From NCBI GenBank assembly GCA_032433765.1, contig JAVIAB010000160.1, positions 17,348,049 to 17,412,048 of the forward strand: 64,000 nt of DNA. Reading direction: 5' to 3'. Source of the stretch: Megaustenia siamemsis (Eukaryota > Mollusca > Gastropoda > Stylommatophora > Ariophantidae). The stretch's first letter is position 1. Each line of letters opens with the position of its first letter. The position numbers and the translations under genes are program-made. Below the pieces are notes generated by a model. It made no database searches. It had not been told where the DNA came from and saw only the letters and a list, made by a program, of their open reading frames with translations. Below, in pieces: positions 1 to 11,101 of this stretch.

Positions 1-255
1 CCCACAAGACACACTAGACAATCTACATTTTCAACTTTGTGATTATGAGACGAGATTTTTGTGTTTTGGGGTTAAATTTTGTTGTCTTTTCGCCGAACTT
101 TTTGGACTTTGGATATACTTTCTTGATTTTGTATCATCAAAATTTATGCGACTTTGGGACCAGATTTTTAGGATTTTCAGTTCATCTTTTTGAGAAAGTG
201 ATGTAATTTGTGTGTTTTGGTGTTAAATTATTTGTCTTTTGAACTTTTTGAACAT
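1..255. repeat. Degenerate tandem repeat of about 150 bp
   Basis: Two diverged copies of a block containing 'gtgttttgg', 'gttaaatt' and 'gaactttttg' lie about 150 bp apart (near 59-112 and 211-255). T-rich and without a credible ORF. It ends where the polymerase-like coding begins, so it may be flank or decayed element sequence. Only two copies are visible because the window starts here. Confidence 0.45.
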
Positions 256-1116
256 CGACCCCTCTAGTTGTTTTAAAAAGTTTAAAGATATGGTCACAGA
301 GGCGCGTCGGACTGGTGATTTAGACGAAAATCAAACTATAGTCAGCGATACGATGAAGCTCTTAGGAAACTCAGCCTACGGGAAGACTCTAACCAATAAG
401 CCCAATCATAGCGATGTCTCGTACGTTCAGGGGGATGAGATATTGAAAATGATAAATAATTCGCGGTTTAAAAAGATGACTGAACTAGGGAAGAATCTTT
501 TTGAAATGGAGATGGAGAAAAAGAAAACTGTTTGGGACTTGCCCCTACAAATTGGTTTCTTCGTCTATCAATATGCGATAAGTGTGTAGCCAGGTTCGAC
601 TTTCAGTTATGTGAAACAGATACCGATAGTTTATACTTGGCTTTAAGTGCTCCTCCGTTGGAGAACATAGTTAAGTCAGGTATGCAGGATGAGTTTAATA
701 GAGAATATAAAGACTGGTTTCCTGCCGAGTTTTGCGATGAGCATGTTAGCAAGACAGACTGTATAAACTGTAAGGGTGTTAAAGCATACACCGAACGAAC
801 GCCGGGTCTTTTTAAATTAGAGTACGAAAGGACAGGACAGCTCTTGTTAGCTTATGCAGTAAGACGTACCATTGTAGTGATGATTAGGATAAAATCAGTT
901 GCAAAGGGCAAAGTAAGCAACACAACAAATTAGATAAGATATGTTTTTATAGAGGTTCTCACCAAGCAAAAATCTAATGGTGGGAAAAATGTAGGTTTCA
1001 AAGTCTTAAATAATTCCATATATTCCTACAGTCAAACAAGAAATGCTCTTTCCTATTTCTATATAAAAAGAAAAGTAGCTGATGATAACTTCTCAACTAC
1101 GCCTCTATATATTTAA
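256..1116 (+). pseudogene. Polinton/Maverick family B DNA polymerase, C-terminal fragment, broken
   Basis: Remnant of the protein-primed family B DNA polymerase of a Polinton/Maverick element. The first frame (to 589) carries motif B as KLLGNSAYGKT; a second frame (from about 580) carries motif C as ETDTDSLY, followed by TPGLFKLEYE. Past the stop at 933 a third frame resumes near 960-1116 with NVGFKV, SYFYIKRKV and a terminal TTPL, the usual C-terminal end of this family. At least two frameshifts and a small deletion at the first join make it non-functional. The exonuclease domain and motif A are absent, and no Polinton integrase, ATPase, capsid or protease gene is visible nearby. Family assignment is confident; the left boundary is approximate. 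Confidence 0.85.
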
Positions 1117-1589
1117 CTCTTTACACTACCAGCTTAGACTGACCAGCAATCTCTAATAGTTTCACCCCTTATGATTCATTTATGACATAGCGCTAAGCAG
1201 ACACCCATCTACATAGCTATACATAAATGTTATCCTTGTATTACATATTTACTCCGTGTACTAAATATGTTTGTAATGTTATATATTATCCACTGTATGC
1301 TATATATCTACTGAGACAATAAAAGAATAAAATATATCTTTTGTTTTCTGTTTTATATTTAATGCTATTGTTTTTCATTGATGTTGAAGAATCTACTAAA
1401 CTGTCACTATCGATCCAGTACATCAAGAACTCCAAATGTCAGCACACACCAGAAATAAACAGGTCACTTACGGGGTCACCGATACGCGAGGTCAACACCC
1501 CGACACTAAAGGTGTCCCCCCCCCCCCGCGCCTCGAGTACATTAGGCGCTAAATGCGCTTACTATATATCTTTGTTAATTTATGGGTCA
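1117..1589. other. No recognised gene
   Basis: AT-rich sequence with aataaa-like strings near 1318-1332 and a C-run near 1517-1527. An ORF at 1341-1634 has no recognisable motif and low-complexity composition; I do not support it. Confidence 0.4.
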
Positions 1590-1858
1590 AATGCGACTCT
1601 ATTGAACCTTGTTATACTACTGACAGCCACCTGAAATAATCTCCGTAATCTTTGCCCACGTGACAGTCACTTAGAATAATCTCCGTTATCTTAGCTCCAG
1701 TTACAGTCACTTTGAAGCTTTCTCTGTCCAGTGAGAGATATCAAACGTTTGATGTAGTCATGCCCAGTTCGCTTATAACACCTTGCACTCTCTTCTTGGC
1801 CTTCCCTCTCTACCATTTAGCTAGTACAATAGCCTCCATAACTATCTCCTTCATCCTT
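1590..1858 (-). mobile_element. Possible LINE 3' end, antisense
   Basis: Read on the minus strand, this gives a basic segment resembling REGQEESARCYK, similar to the GRPRR segment at the C-terminal end of RTE-like reverse transcriptases, followed by a stop-rich tail. It ends sharply at 1858 where LINE-alpha begins. Weak, because only about 60 codons are comparable. Confidence 0.35.
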
Positions 1859-3071
1859 GAAGGTTATGGCAGCTGCCAACATCGAGCAGAGGCTACTTTC
1901 TCTTCTGTTCCAGGGATTAGTCCTCGCACCAATCGAGTATGCCCTGTCAATTCTTACTGTCAGTACGACTCAAATTGATAGGCTGGAGAAAATTCAAAAT
2001 GAAGCCATGCGCATTATCTTGGGATGTACGAGGAACACTCCCTGTGTAGCAATGAGGTATCTTCTTGACTTTCCAAACATGGATGACAGAAACAAGATCT
2101 GGAGAGCACGAGCATACCTGAAGATTAGTACAGATAAAGAGCATCTATTGCACCACGTGCTCAACACAGGGAAGGGTGCCAGGCTAAAAAGAGGCAAAAC
2201 ATGGGTGGGCCGAGCAGAAGATGTCATCAAACAAGTCTGTGGGCTTGCCAATATCAGCGTTGGTGAGGAGTGGATACCGGTGCCTGCGTCTTTCAAGGGG
2301 ACTTTCTTTGTATTGTCACACTCAACAGGAAAAGTAGGGAACAAAACCCGGTCGTGGTTAATGCTGAGGTCAACGGTCCTGCGATAACACCGATGAGAAA
2401 GATGCAGTTATCTATACAGGCGGATCTGTAGGACGACACCAAAGAAGTGTATGGGTATTTACAGCACGCTCGTCAGGCAGATAGTCTACGAAGACAGTGG
2501 TGCATACGTCATGACCATGAGTAGCATGACAATGGAGGTGATGGCAGTGACCAAGGCATTCAAATGATTAGAGTCACAAGACTACATCCACGCATGTAAA
2601 CTGAGTGATTTGATGAGCATGATAAAAAAGTGGAGGCGGGCTCAGTACGCATGAAATGTGTAGAGTCGTTGCAGAAATCCAAAATACATAAGGTCACCTT
2701 TGTATTTGTCCCTGGACATGCGGGAGTACGGGGAAATGAAAGAGCAGACAGGTTGGCTAGCTGCGCTGTCGTTGAGGACGGGCATCCAATGGATCGGGCG
2801 GACATCATCAATGCCCTCCGAGAAGTGGGAAGAGCACAGGACTTCGACAAACACAGACCCACGTCACTTCTTCGGATGATGGAAATGGGAGTTAAGATGG
2901 GCACAGCCAGAAATGAGACACTTAGTGGCCTTGTAAGAAGACTTATCAATAAACATAGAACTGGAGTCGTCAGTCGCTGGACACTGCGGAAATTGCTGAG
3001 GAGGGGATCTGAGCACCTATGGACATGTTCGGAGTGCAATGATGATGACCCGCAAATAACTCAATAACTCA
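1859..3071 (+). pseudogene. LINE-alpha: 3' part of a non-LTR retrotransposon with RNase H
   Basis: 5'-truncated non-LTR retrotransposon. The first part (1857-2387 frame) is the region after the RT palm: MAAANIEQRLL, IDRLEKIQNEAMRIILGCTR. The RNase H domain starts near 2410 with YTGGSVG, where the family has YTDGS, so the first catalytic Asp is replaced by Gly. It continues in other frames to FVPGHAGVRGNERADRLA (near 2700-2757) and ends with EHLWTCSECNDDDPQ. Frameshifts and stops near 2388, 2480 and 2575 break it. This arrangement is typical of I/Jockey-type LINEs. The 3' end is set at about 3071 because a second copy (40586-40729, antisense) stops at the same sequence with a target-site duplication. 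Confidence 0.85.
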
Positions 3072-4330
3072 ATTTAGAATATGGATCATCCGCATGGTGC
3101 TCAGCATCAAACACCGCACTGCAAGAACTGGATGAAGTACAAAACCAGGCACTTAGGGTCATTACAGGAGCAATGAAATCAACACCAATATTGGAGATGG
3201 AGAAATTGTGGAGGATACCAGCACTGGGAGAACGGAGAGACACAAAGGTGCTGATACAGGGAGAACAATTTGCATGCATGCCGAGACATCAAATGAAGGA
3301 CCGATTACAAAATTTTGCATTGGGACGACTTAAGAGAAGCAGTTTTATCCACCAAGCCAAGCGTATTAGTAGACAAACACCAGACATGCCAAGAGTTGTT
3401 AACCCCCTACTGCCCGTACCAGAACAGACTCCCTGGACAGAGGAATCAGGATTATCAATACAAATACATACAGAAGTGAAAGGAAAAGTTGACAAAGAAG
3501 AACAGATTAGTCTACAGCGAAAAACAATAACTCTCAGTTTCCTGGGTGAAGAATACCCACAAGACCTATGGATTCGTGTGTACACATAAGGATCAGCACA
3601 GAATGCAGTAAAGAATGGGGGAGCAGGTGCATATATAGAGTAACCAAATAACACTAGGGATATGAATAAAATAGCATCAGCGAAATATTGTTACAATTAT
3701 GATGCAGAAATACAAGCAATAAAGTTGGCAATAGAAAAACTGCTGAACGTTAATCTTAGCCCACAGCCTGTAGTGTTTTTGACAGATGCAAGATCAGTAC
3801 TCCAGGCACTACAATCCAGAAAATTACCACATCTGCAGACCTTATTGACTGAACTCTGCAAGCACCACAGGGTTGCCCTGTAGTGGATCCCGTCTCACTG
3901 TGGAATACCAGGAAATGAGAAAACAGATCAGTTGACAAAGGAAGGTTCAACAGGCACACAACTAGATACACCGGTTACATACCATCATAAGAAACAGATA
4001 ATCAAATCAATCAGAGGACCACAAGCTCCAAATCAGGATGCCTTTCATAATATGAATAGATATGAACAAGTTATCATTATACGCCTAAGAACAGGACACA
4101 ATCGACTCCATAGTCACATGTATACAAAATTCAAGATCGGCACATCAACTACTTGTACATGTGGACACAGACTGCTGAACACATACTTCAAGACTGCACT
4201 GAATATAGTAGACTGAGGAAAATCCATTGGCCCATAGATACAACACTACAGACAATACTACTGTTTATAAAGTCTCACTACACTTGGTACTTCATGACGT
4301 CATCACTGCACTGTCAATGAATTTGTTGAA
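3072..4330 (+). pseudogene. LINE-beta: second RNase H-bearing LINE 3' part
   Basis: A different non-LTR element begins directly after LINE-alpha: YGSSAWCSAS, then ELDEVQNQALRVITGAMK (about 3125-3180), the usual post-RT region. An RNase H domain follows: YT-stop-GSAQNA near 3586, where a stop replaces the catalytic Asp, then LTDARSVLQAL (about 3780), then WIPSHCGIPGNEKTDQL (about 3884-3935). The C-terminal Cys-His segment reads TCGH then AEHILQDC in shifted frames (4150-4210). The RT palm and endonuclease are missing. Several stops make it a pseudogene. The 3' limit near 4330 is approximate. Confidence 0.8.
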
Positions 4331-4839
4331 TAAGTTTAGCTACTGATGTGGAAATGCTCCACATCTGGTAGGCCTGCATAGATATCCAAGACAGAATCCT
4401 TAAAAGTCCAGACAACATTAAGAAAACTGTCGCAACAAGTGAACTTACCATTGAGCACATATGATGACGTCATAAACACAAATTGACCTAGATACTGAGA
4501 CTTTATAAATATATGGGCCACTGCAAGAATTTAAAAGACAGTAAACTTTATACAGGAAACGACATTGCAGATATAGACAATACTTCGGGCGAACGAAAGA
4601 TAGATAGATCATAAACATTGTATCCCCCAATGGCAGATTACCAACTCGTCAAAGATTTTTTTTTCAGACACGGCCCAAAACGGGTTAACAGAAAATCAAG
4701 TTGTAACAATGAGACCAATCGCCAGCTGGGACAATAGTGTCTGGATAGTTTGGCACACTTTGGCTCACATCTTGTTGGAGTTCTCTGCTCCTGACGCGTT
4801 TCTGAACCATAATTTACATCCGAGATTTCAAGACTGCAG
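4331..4839. other. No recognised gene
   Basis: Includes possible LINE-beta 3' UTR and AT-rich sequence. ORFs here are short, overlap on both strands and show no motif. Confidence 0.4.
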
Positions 4840-5460
4840 GAATGATGTGTTCATAAAAAGATTAAGATTAGAGATAATAAAAGTAGATGAACTCTGCACG
4901 AAAAGATATTGAATTAGGGATAATAAAAATACTTAAAATCACGTTCGACAAGATTTAAATTATAGATAAAAACGAAGAAATTATGTTTCCATGACAAGAT
5001 TAAGATTATAAACAATGAAAGTAGATGAAATTTGTGTTCCTTATAATATACAAATTATAGATAATAAAAGTAGAGAAATGTGTGTTAAGATCAAATTTAG
5101 AGTTAATAAAAGTAGATGAATTCTATGCTGAAGACAAGATCAAGATTATAGATAAAACAAGTAGAGAAACGTGTGCTCTATCAAGATTAAAGATAATAAA
5201 AGTAGATGAATTCTGTGCTCAAGACAAGATAAAGGAGATAAAACAAGTAAAGAAAAGTGTGCTCTAACAAGATCATGATTAGAGATAATAAAAGTAGATG
5301 AATTATGTGTTAATGACAAGATTTAAATGAGAGATAAAAAAAAGACGAGAAATTTGTGTTCATGATAAGATGAAGATCAGGTATCATAGAAATAGATCAA
5401 TTCTAACGGCATTTCTTTTTATAACAAAAGTAAAGGAATTAGGCGTTTATAACAAGATAG
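4840..5460. repeat. Degenerate minisatellite, about 50-60 bp unit
   Basis: Repeated core 'gataataaaagtagatgaa' with 'tgtgctca' and 'gacaagattaa' between cores. About ten or eleven diverged copies of variable length, which suggests an old, no longer homogenised array. It directly precedes the 26-bp array. Confidence 0.75.
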
Positions 5461-5471
5461 GGATTACGGTA

Positions 5472-7011
5472 GTATGGCTACCTGAGGCCACGGTAAGGGG
5501 AGGGTATGGATGACCACGGTCAGGGGAGGGGTATGGATGACCACGGTCAGGGGAGGGGTATGGATGACCACGGTCAGGGGAGGGTATGGATGACCACGGT
5601 CAGGGGAGACTATGGCTGACCACGGTCAGGGGAGGGGTATGGATGACCCCGGTCAGGGGAGACTATGGCTGACCACGTCATGGGAGACCATGGCTGACCA
5701 CGGTCAGGGGAGGGTATGGATGACCACGGTCAGGGGAGACTATGGCTGACCACGGTCAGGGGAGGGGCATGGATGACCCCGGTCAGGGGAGACTATGGCT
5801 GACCACGGTCAGGTGAGGGGTATGGATGACCCCGGTCAGGGGAGACTATGGCTGACCCCGGTCAGGGGAGGGTATGGATGACCACGGTCAGGGAGGGGTA
5901 TGGATGACCACGGTCAGGAGGGGTATGGATGACCACGGTCAGGGAGGGGTATGGATGACCACGGTCAGGGAGGGGTATGGATGACCACGGTCAGGAGGGG
6001 TATGGATGACCACGGTCAGGGGAGGGGTATGGATGACCACGGTCAGGAGGGGTATGGATGACCACGGTCAGGAGGGGTATGGATGACCACGGTCAGGGAG
6101 GGGTATGGATGACCACGGTCAGGGAAGGGTATGGATGACCACGGTCAGGGAGGGGTATGGATAACCACGGTCAGGGAGGGGTATGGATGACCACGGTCAG
6201 GAGGGGTATGGATGACCACGGTCAGGGGAGGGGTATGGCTGACAACGGTCAGGAGGGGTATGGATGACCACGGTCAGGGGAGGGGTATGGCTGACCACGG
6301 TCAGGGGAGGGGTATGGATGACCACGGTCAGGGGAGGGGTATGGATGACCACGGTCAGGGGAGGGGTATGGATGACCACGGTCAGGGGAGGGGCATGGCT
6401 GACAACGGTCAGGAGGGGTATGGATGACCACGGTCCAGGGAGGGGTATGGCTGACCACGGTCAGGGGAGGGGTATGGCTGACAACGGTCAGGAGGGGTAT
6501 GGATGACCACGGTCAGGGGAGGGGTATGGCTGACCACGGTCAGGGGAGGGGTATGGCTGACCACGGTCAGGGGAGGGGTATGGCTGACCACGGTCAAGGG
6601 AGGGGTATGGCTGACCACGGTCAGGGGAGGGGTATGGCTGACCACGGTCAGGGGAGGGGTATGGCTGACCACGGTTAGGGGAGGGGTATGCCTGACCACG
6701 GTCAAGGGATGGGTATGGCTGATCACGGTCAGGGGAGGGGTATGACTGACCACGGTCCAGGGAGGGGTATGGCTGACCACGGTCAGGGGAAGGGTATGGC
6801 TGACCACGGTAAGGGGAGGAGTATGGCTGACCACGGTCAGGGGAGGTGTATGACTGACCACGGTCAAGGGAGGGGTATGGTTGACCACGGTCAGGGGAGG
6901 GGTATGGCTGACCACGTTCAGGGGAGGAGTATGACTGACCACGGTCAGGGGAGGAGTATGGCTGACCACGGTTAAGGGAGGGGTATGGCTGACTACAGTC
7001 AGTGGAGACAA
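5472..7011. repeat. Minisatellite, about 25-26 bp unit, roughly 60 copies
   Basis: Unit built on 'atgaccacggtcagg' plus 'ggaggggtatgg'. The left half mostly reads 'tatggatgacc' and the right half 'tatggctgacc', so two subtypes are spatially segregated. Units vary between about 24 and 26 bp through G-run slippage. Long ORFs on both strands are repeat artefacts. Confidence 0.97.
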
Positions 7012-7443
7012 ATACAGAACCACTATCACCAGCCACGAATATCGTAAGAGGCGACTAAGGATGTTTTTGGGGACACGATTTTTGTTGGTGCTCCGGAATT
7101 AGTGCATCTGAGCTCTAGCCATCATTAGTGCTTTCGCTAGTGTGTAGCGGGTAAGCTTCATCCTGGGGAACGAGCTGTTTGGGGGATAGAACACTTTGAT
7201 ATTCAGGGTTGTGCAATGAAGATGATCTTTCAACTAAACTAAAACATAGATTAGACAAACACAACCAATACAGGAATGCCGCTGTTCGTTTGACGAATTA
7301 GCACAGTCATGCACGTAAACAAATGTTGCGTTGATAACAACATTTAAGACTAATGATGCAAGAATGGTTTTGTTGTGTTCGAAGCAAAAATGTAATTTGA
7401 GTCAAAATAATAAAACGCATGATCACATTCTGGGCCATAATTT
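7012..7443. other. Mostly unassigned
   Basis: Contains 'taagaggcgactaagga' at about 7045, also found near 12930 next to a SINE-like tail, so it may be part of a dispersed repeat. Nothing else recognised. Confidence 0.4.
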
Positions 7444-7676
7444 GGTTCTGAAGTCGCCATATTGTGGTTGTATGTGGTTCTGAAGTCGCCATATTGTGGT
7501 TGTATGTGGTTCTGAAGTCGCCATATTGTGGTTGTATGTGGTTCTTAAGTCGCCATATTGTGGTTGTATGTGGTTCTGAAGTCGCCATATTGTGGTTGTA
7601 TGTGCTTCTGAAGTCGCCATATTGTGGTTGTATGTGCTTCTGAAGTCGCCATATTGTAGTTGTATGTGGTTCTGAA
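7444..7676. repeat. Minisatellite, 32 bp unit, about 7 copies
   Basis: Unit begins 'ctgaagtcgccatattgtgg' and ends 'ttgtatgtggtt'; starts fall at 7448, 7480, 7512, 7544, 7576, 7608 and 7640. Copies differ by one or two bases, so the array looks recent. Confidence 0.97.
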
Positions 7677-7734
7677 TAGATTCTCAGTTTGTATCACTGA
7701 TCCTCAAACGGCAAGTGTTTATGCTTCTGATGAG

Positions 7735-7934
7735 GTTAAGAGCTGGAATATATTGTGACAACTGGGAAAGTTGAGGAACGAAGAGATAAAAGGAAGAAAA
7801 GGAGAAAAGATACCAGACAGCTTAAGAGAATGGCTTGACAAAAGGTGAACAACAAAAATGATAAATAACTGTCGAGATCGAAAATTGTGGAGAGACATGA
7901 TCACCTAGACTAGCAGGCACGGTACTTGATGATG
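7735..7934 (+). mobile_element. RTE-C LINE, 3' end fragment
   Basis: Matches the terminal 200 bp of RTE-C (compare 33660-33865 and 63710-63915). It encodes LEYIVTTGK, DSLREWL and LWRDMIT-like strings in broken frames and ends at a tgatgatgat tail. 5'-truncated, as expected for incomplete target-primed reverse transcription. Confidence 0.8.
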
Positions 7935-8340
7935 ATCCTGGTGCAAACCGTCTATGACTTAATATGCGACTGCTTTCAGTCCAGATGCAGCCTGTCGTCT
8001 TGGCCCTATCCTTACCTATTCTGATGGTTAACATTAAGAAATATGAACTCATAACGATAGTGTATTGTGTGATTTAAGATGGACCATTTGCAGACTGACC
8101 AATTTTGTTAAATAATCAAAGCCAGGGCTCGAAACACAAAATTCAATCGAGCCATCTAAACATTAAAAGGTACATGAACTTGGTCAGAGAAAGAAGGCGG
8201 ATAGCCAGCCTATTGATTCACATTCTCATAAAAAGATGGCGACTTTCAACGATGACATGACATGGGGCTCTCTACTTTACATCACAACTGTTGATGTAAT
8301 TTAGTTCTGGTACACCAATACTCGTTAGCCGAGATGATCC
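7935..8340. other. No recognised gene
   Basis: AT-rich, no motif, no internal repeat noticed. Confidence 0.4.
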
Positions 8341-8887
8341 AGTCTTTGGTTGGTTCAGTCTTTAGTTGGCTCAGTCTTTAGTTGGCTCAGTAATTAGTTG
8401 GCTCAGTCTTTAGTTCGCTCAGTCTTTAGTTCGCTCAGTCTTTAGTTGGCTCAGTCTTTAGTTGGCTCAGTATTTAGTTGGCTCAGTCTTTAGTTCGCTC
8501 AGTCTTTAGTTGGTTCAGTCTTTAGTTGGCTCAGTATTTAGTTAGCTCAGTCTTTAGTTCGCTCAGTCTTTAGTTCGTTCAGTCTTCAGATGGCTCAGTC
8601 TTTAGTTCGCTCAGTCTTTAGTTCGCTCAGTTTTTAGTTGGCTCAGTCTTTAGTTCGCTCAGTCTTTAGTTCGCTCAGTCTTTAGTTGGCTCAGTCTTTA
8701 GTTGGCTCAGTCATTAGCTCGCTCAGTCTTTAGTTCGCTCAGTCTTTAGTTGGCCCAGTCTTTAGATGGCTCAGTCTTTAGTTCGCTCAGTCTTTAGTTC
8801 GCTCAGTCTTTAGTTGGCTCAGTCTTTAGTTGGCCCAGTCTTTAGTTGGCTCAGTCTTTAGTTGGCTCAGTCTTTAGTTGGCTCACT
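8341..8887. repeat. Minisatellite, 16 bp unit, about 34 copies
   Basis: Unit 'cagtctttagttggct' with a frequent ggct/cgct variant. The core 'tagttggctcagt' resembles a tRNA A box, and the last unit runs into a tRNA-like B box (next feature). Confidence 0.95.
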
Positions 8888-8960
8888 GCTGGCGAGAAAG
8901 GTTTAGGCTCAACTCCCACGTGGGATAATTTTGTTTTCCTTTCAGCACGTTTTGGAGGTC
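8868..8960 (+). mobile_element. Possible tRNA-derived SINE head
   Basis: The last array unit supplies an A-box-like 'tagttggctcact'. About 35 bp on, 'ggctcaactccca' resembles a B box, a tRNA-like spacing. No intact tRNA cloverleaf is claimed. Confidence 0.35.
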
Positions 8961-8989
8961 CCGCAGTCTCTCAAAGTGAAAGTTCTCTC

Positions 8990-9287
8990 ACCCTTCTTGG
9001 CTAGTGATATGGGCAGTATGGTGTTAGTGGCCACATTTGTCCATGTCCAGTGGCACGTTTTAAGTGATGTGGTCGGTATCACCCCAGCCCGCCTTTACTT
9101 CCCCCCCCCCCCCAAAAAAAAAAAAAAAAAAAAAAAATCTCCTGCACCCATTATTAGAGGCTGGGTGAAACCGGGAGCTTTGACAGTCGAAAAAAAAAAA
9201 AAAACTCGGCCACATATGAGAATCGAACCCGGACCTATTTAACCAGCAATCCTGCAGAGTAACGACTCAGCTACCGAGACTTAGGCC
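8990..9287 (-). mobile_element. SINE-1 (tRNA-derived), antisense
   Basis: Read on the minus strand: a tRNA-like head with A box 'tagctgagtcgtta' and B box 'gggttcgattctc', then the body with 'ggtgatac', 'gaccacatcac' and the 3' segment. A C-run and A-run (about 9101-9137) interrupt the body. Diverged from the 54.4 kb copy but with the same order of blocks. Confidence 0.75.
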
Positions 9288-10299
9288 TCTATAAGTAGGG
9301 ATCAGATAATGTCACAAGAAACTATATGGGCGTAAACATCAATTTTTTTCATATACATAAAAGCGAGGAGAGAACCTTAACTTACTCTCTTAGCTGAGTT
9401 TTAGGAAAATGCGAAATTGCCGTGGAACATGCTTTATCACATGCACATTTAATCCACAATATCTTTTATCTGGTGGTGTAAAAGAAATATTCTTTCTTTC
9501 ATAATGTGATGTCAATGAACAAAAAGCTCACAGATTTGTTAGGAACAATGAATGCTTAAAAGGAAACGTAATAGCCAAGGCGACGGAAAAATCGATGACA
9601 TGAAAAGATCAACTGATGGTCTCTGTGAAGTAATATTTTTTTAACGAACAGCGAAATTATCGATTGACAACGAGAAGAGTAGAAACAAGGTTCTTGTATT
9701 CGGTACGTGTTGTATTGTTAATTTGATTGACATAGTTTGGGATCCCGAACCGAGGACATAACGAGAATGAAAAATGAGCACATGTGAGTGCGCGCGTGCG
9801 TGTGTTTGAGGTAAGATATAGTGTTGAATTTATGGAAGTAGCGATATAACTGTACTGAGTTATTTGTTACATATCAGGCATACGTATACAATACAAAACA
9901 CAGCAGCTTCTGTAAAACTAGCACTATTCTGAAAAAAAAATGTGATTATCATGGTCAAACACAAAAATGTAATATTGTGATCTCTCGTTGCGGTCATCTT
10001 CTTATATGCGTATAAAACATAGACATTAGCAACAGATTTACAGAGAAAAATTCAACACCTTGAGATGAATTTCTTAACAATATTCTGGCATATGATATTT
10101 AGAATACATTACAGATATAGAGGTCCTGCACAGAATTCGAAGGGTATTGGTAGAATGATTTCTCTACCACTAGGATAGGACACAAAAGGTGAATTTGTAC
10201 GATCTGATGATGCTGACTGAAACGACTGCGTGGATGACAGTGATGGGGAGGACACGCTGGGAGGCAGTAAAAACAGATCTGGATTAGCAGCATCAAGTT
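9288..10299. other. Mostly unassigned; possible LINE scrap near 9975-10110
   Basis: About 700 bp of AT-rich sequence without motifs, with a short gt/gc-alternating stretch near 9788-9806. Near 10010-10100 the plus strand reads TLATDLQRKIQHLEMNF, like the segment after the RT domain in RTE-type LINEs. Minus-strand ORFs at 10099-10303 are unconvincing. Confidence 0.35.
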
Positions 10300-10514
10300 T
10301 CACACCAGCCTTAGTTTGTGAAATTACAAGTTATGACAGTTTCTATTCGCAGACGATCAGGCACTCATTCATGGAAAAATAGAAGATCTACAAGAACACT
10401 TAAATAGACTCAACAGCACAGGTATCCAATAAAATATGAAAATTAACACAAAGACAGAAGTCATTAACATTACAAAAGAAAATCAGAAGATCAAAATAAC
10501 AAAAGAAATAAAAA

Positions 10515-10775
10515 GTTCCCTCCACGCCTTGCTAGGCATATAGGGAATATGGTGTCAGTGACCATATTTTTCTATGACCACGGCACAATTATGGGTGATG
10601 TGGTCGGTATCACGCCAGGCAACCTTTTTTTCCCATCTCTGGTACCCATTTCTAGAGGTTAGGTGAACCCCGGAGCTTTGTCAGTCCGAAACAAAATCCG
10701 CCACTGCTGGGGATCGAACCCACCCTTCTAGTCAGAAAACGAGCAAACTAACCACATAGCCACCGAGGCTCCTCA
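10515..10775 (-). mobile_element. SINE-1, antisense, inserted in LINE-E
   Basis: Minus-strand head with 'ggtggctatgtggttagttt' (A-box region) and B box 'gggttcgatcccc'. The 3' end is at the left, near 'ccctatatgcctagcaagg'. The flanks are consecutive LINE-E codons, with a short imperfect duplication ('ataaaaag' / 'atagaaag'). Confidence 0.85.
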
Positions 10776-10856
10776 TAGAAAGCATCCAATTAAAATAGGT
10801 GGGGGAATTTAAATACTTAGGAAGTTAGTAAAGTAAAAAAAAAAAAAAGATGTAAA

Positions 10857-11101
10857 GAGCCCCGTCATGCCAAGTGGCGTATAGGGAATATTGTGTTAGT
10901 GACCATAAATCTTACAGACCTTCAGCACATGATTTTTGGATAATGTGGTCGGTATTACGCCCGTGCGGCTTTACTTCTACAGAAAACAAAATCCGGTACC
11001 CATTAAAGGCTGGGTGAATCGAAGGCCGTCGGCTGGGATCGAACCCGGCCTCTTGTCCTTTGTAGTCCAGTTCACTAACCACTGAGCTATCGCGGCTCCT
11101 A
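10857..11101 (-). mobile_element. SINE-1, antisense, inserted in LINE-E
   Basis: Minus-strand head 'gccgcgatagctcagtggtt', B box 'gggttcgatccc', 3' end 'cacttggcatgacgggg' with an A-rich flank. It interrupts the LINE-E codons for YLGS; the bases 'taggaagt' appear on both sides (near 10820 and 11100), consistent with a target-site duplication. Confidence 0.9.

Noticed and set aside
1341..1634. 97-codon ORF
   Set aside because: No motif, crosses a C-run, AT-rich and hydrophobic by composition only.
6409..7029. ORFs of 180-206 codons on the minus strand
   Set aside because: Translation of the 26-bp minisatellite; all three frames give similar Pro/His-rich repeats.
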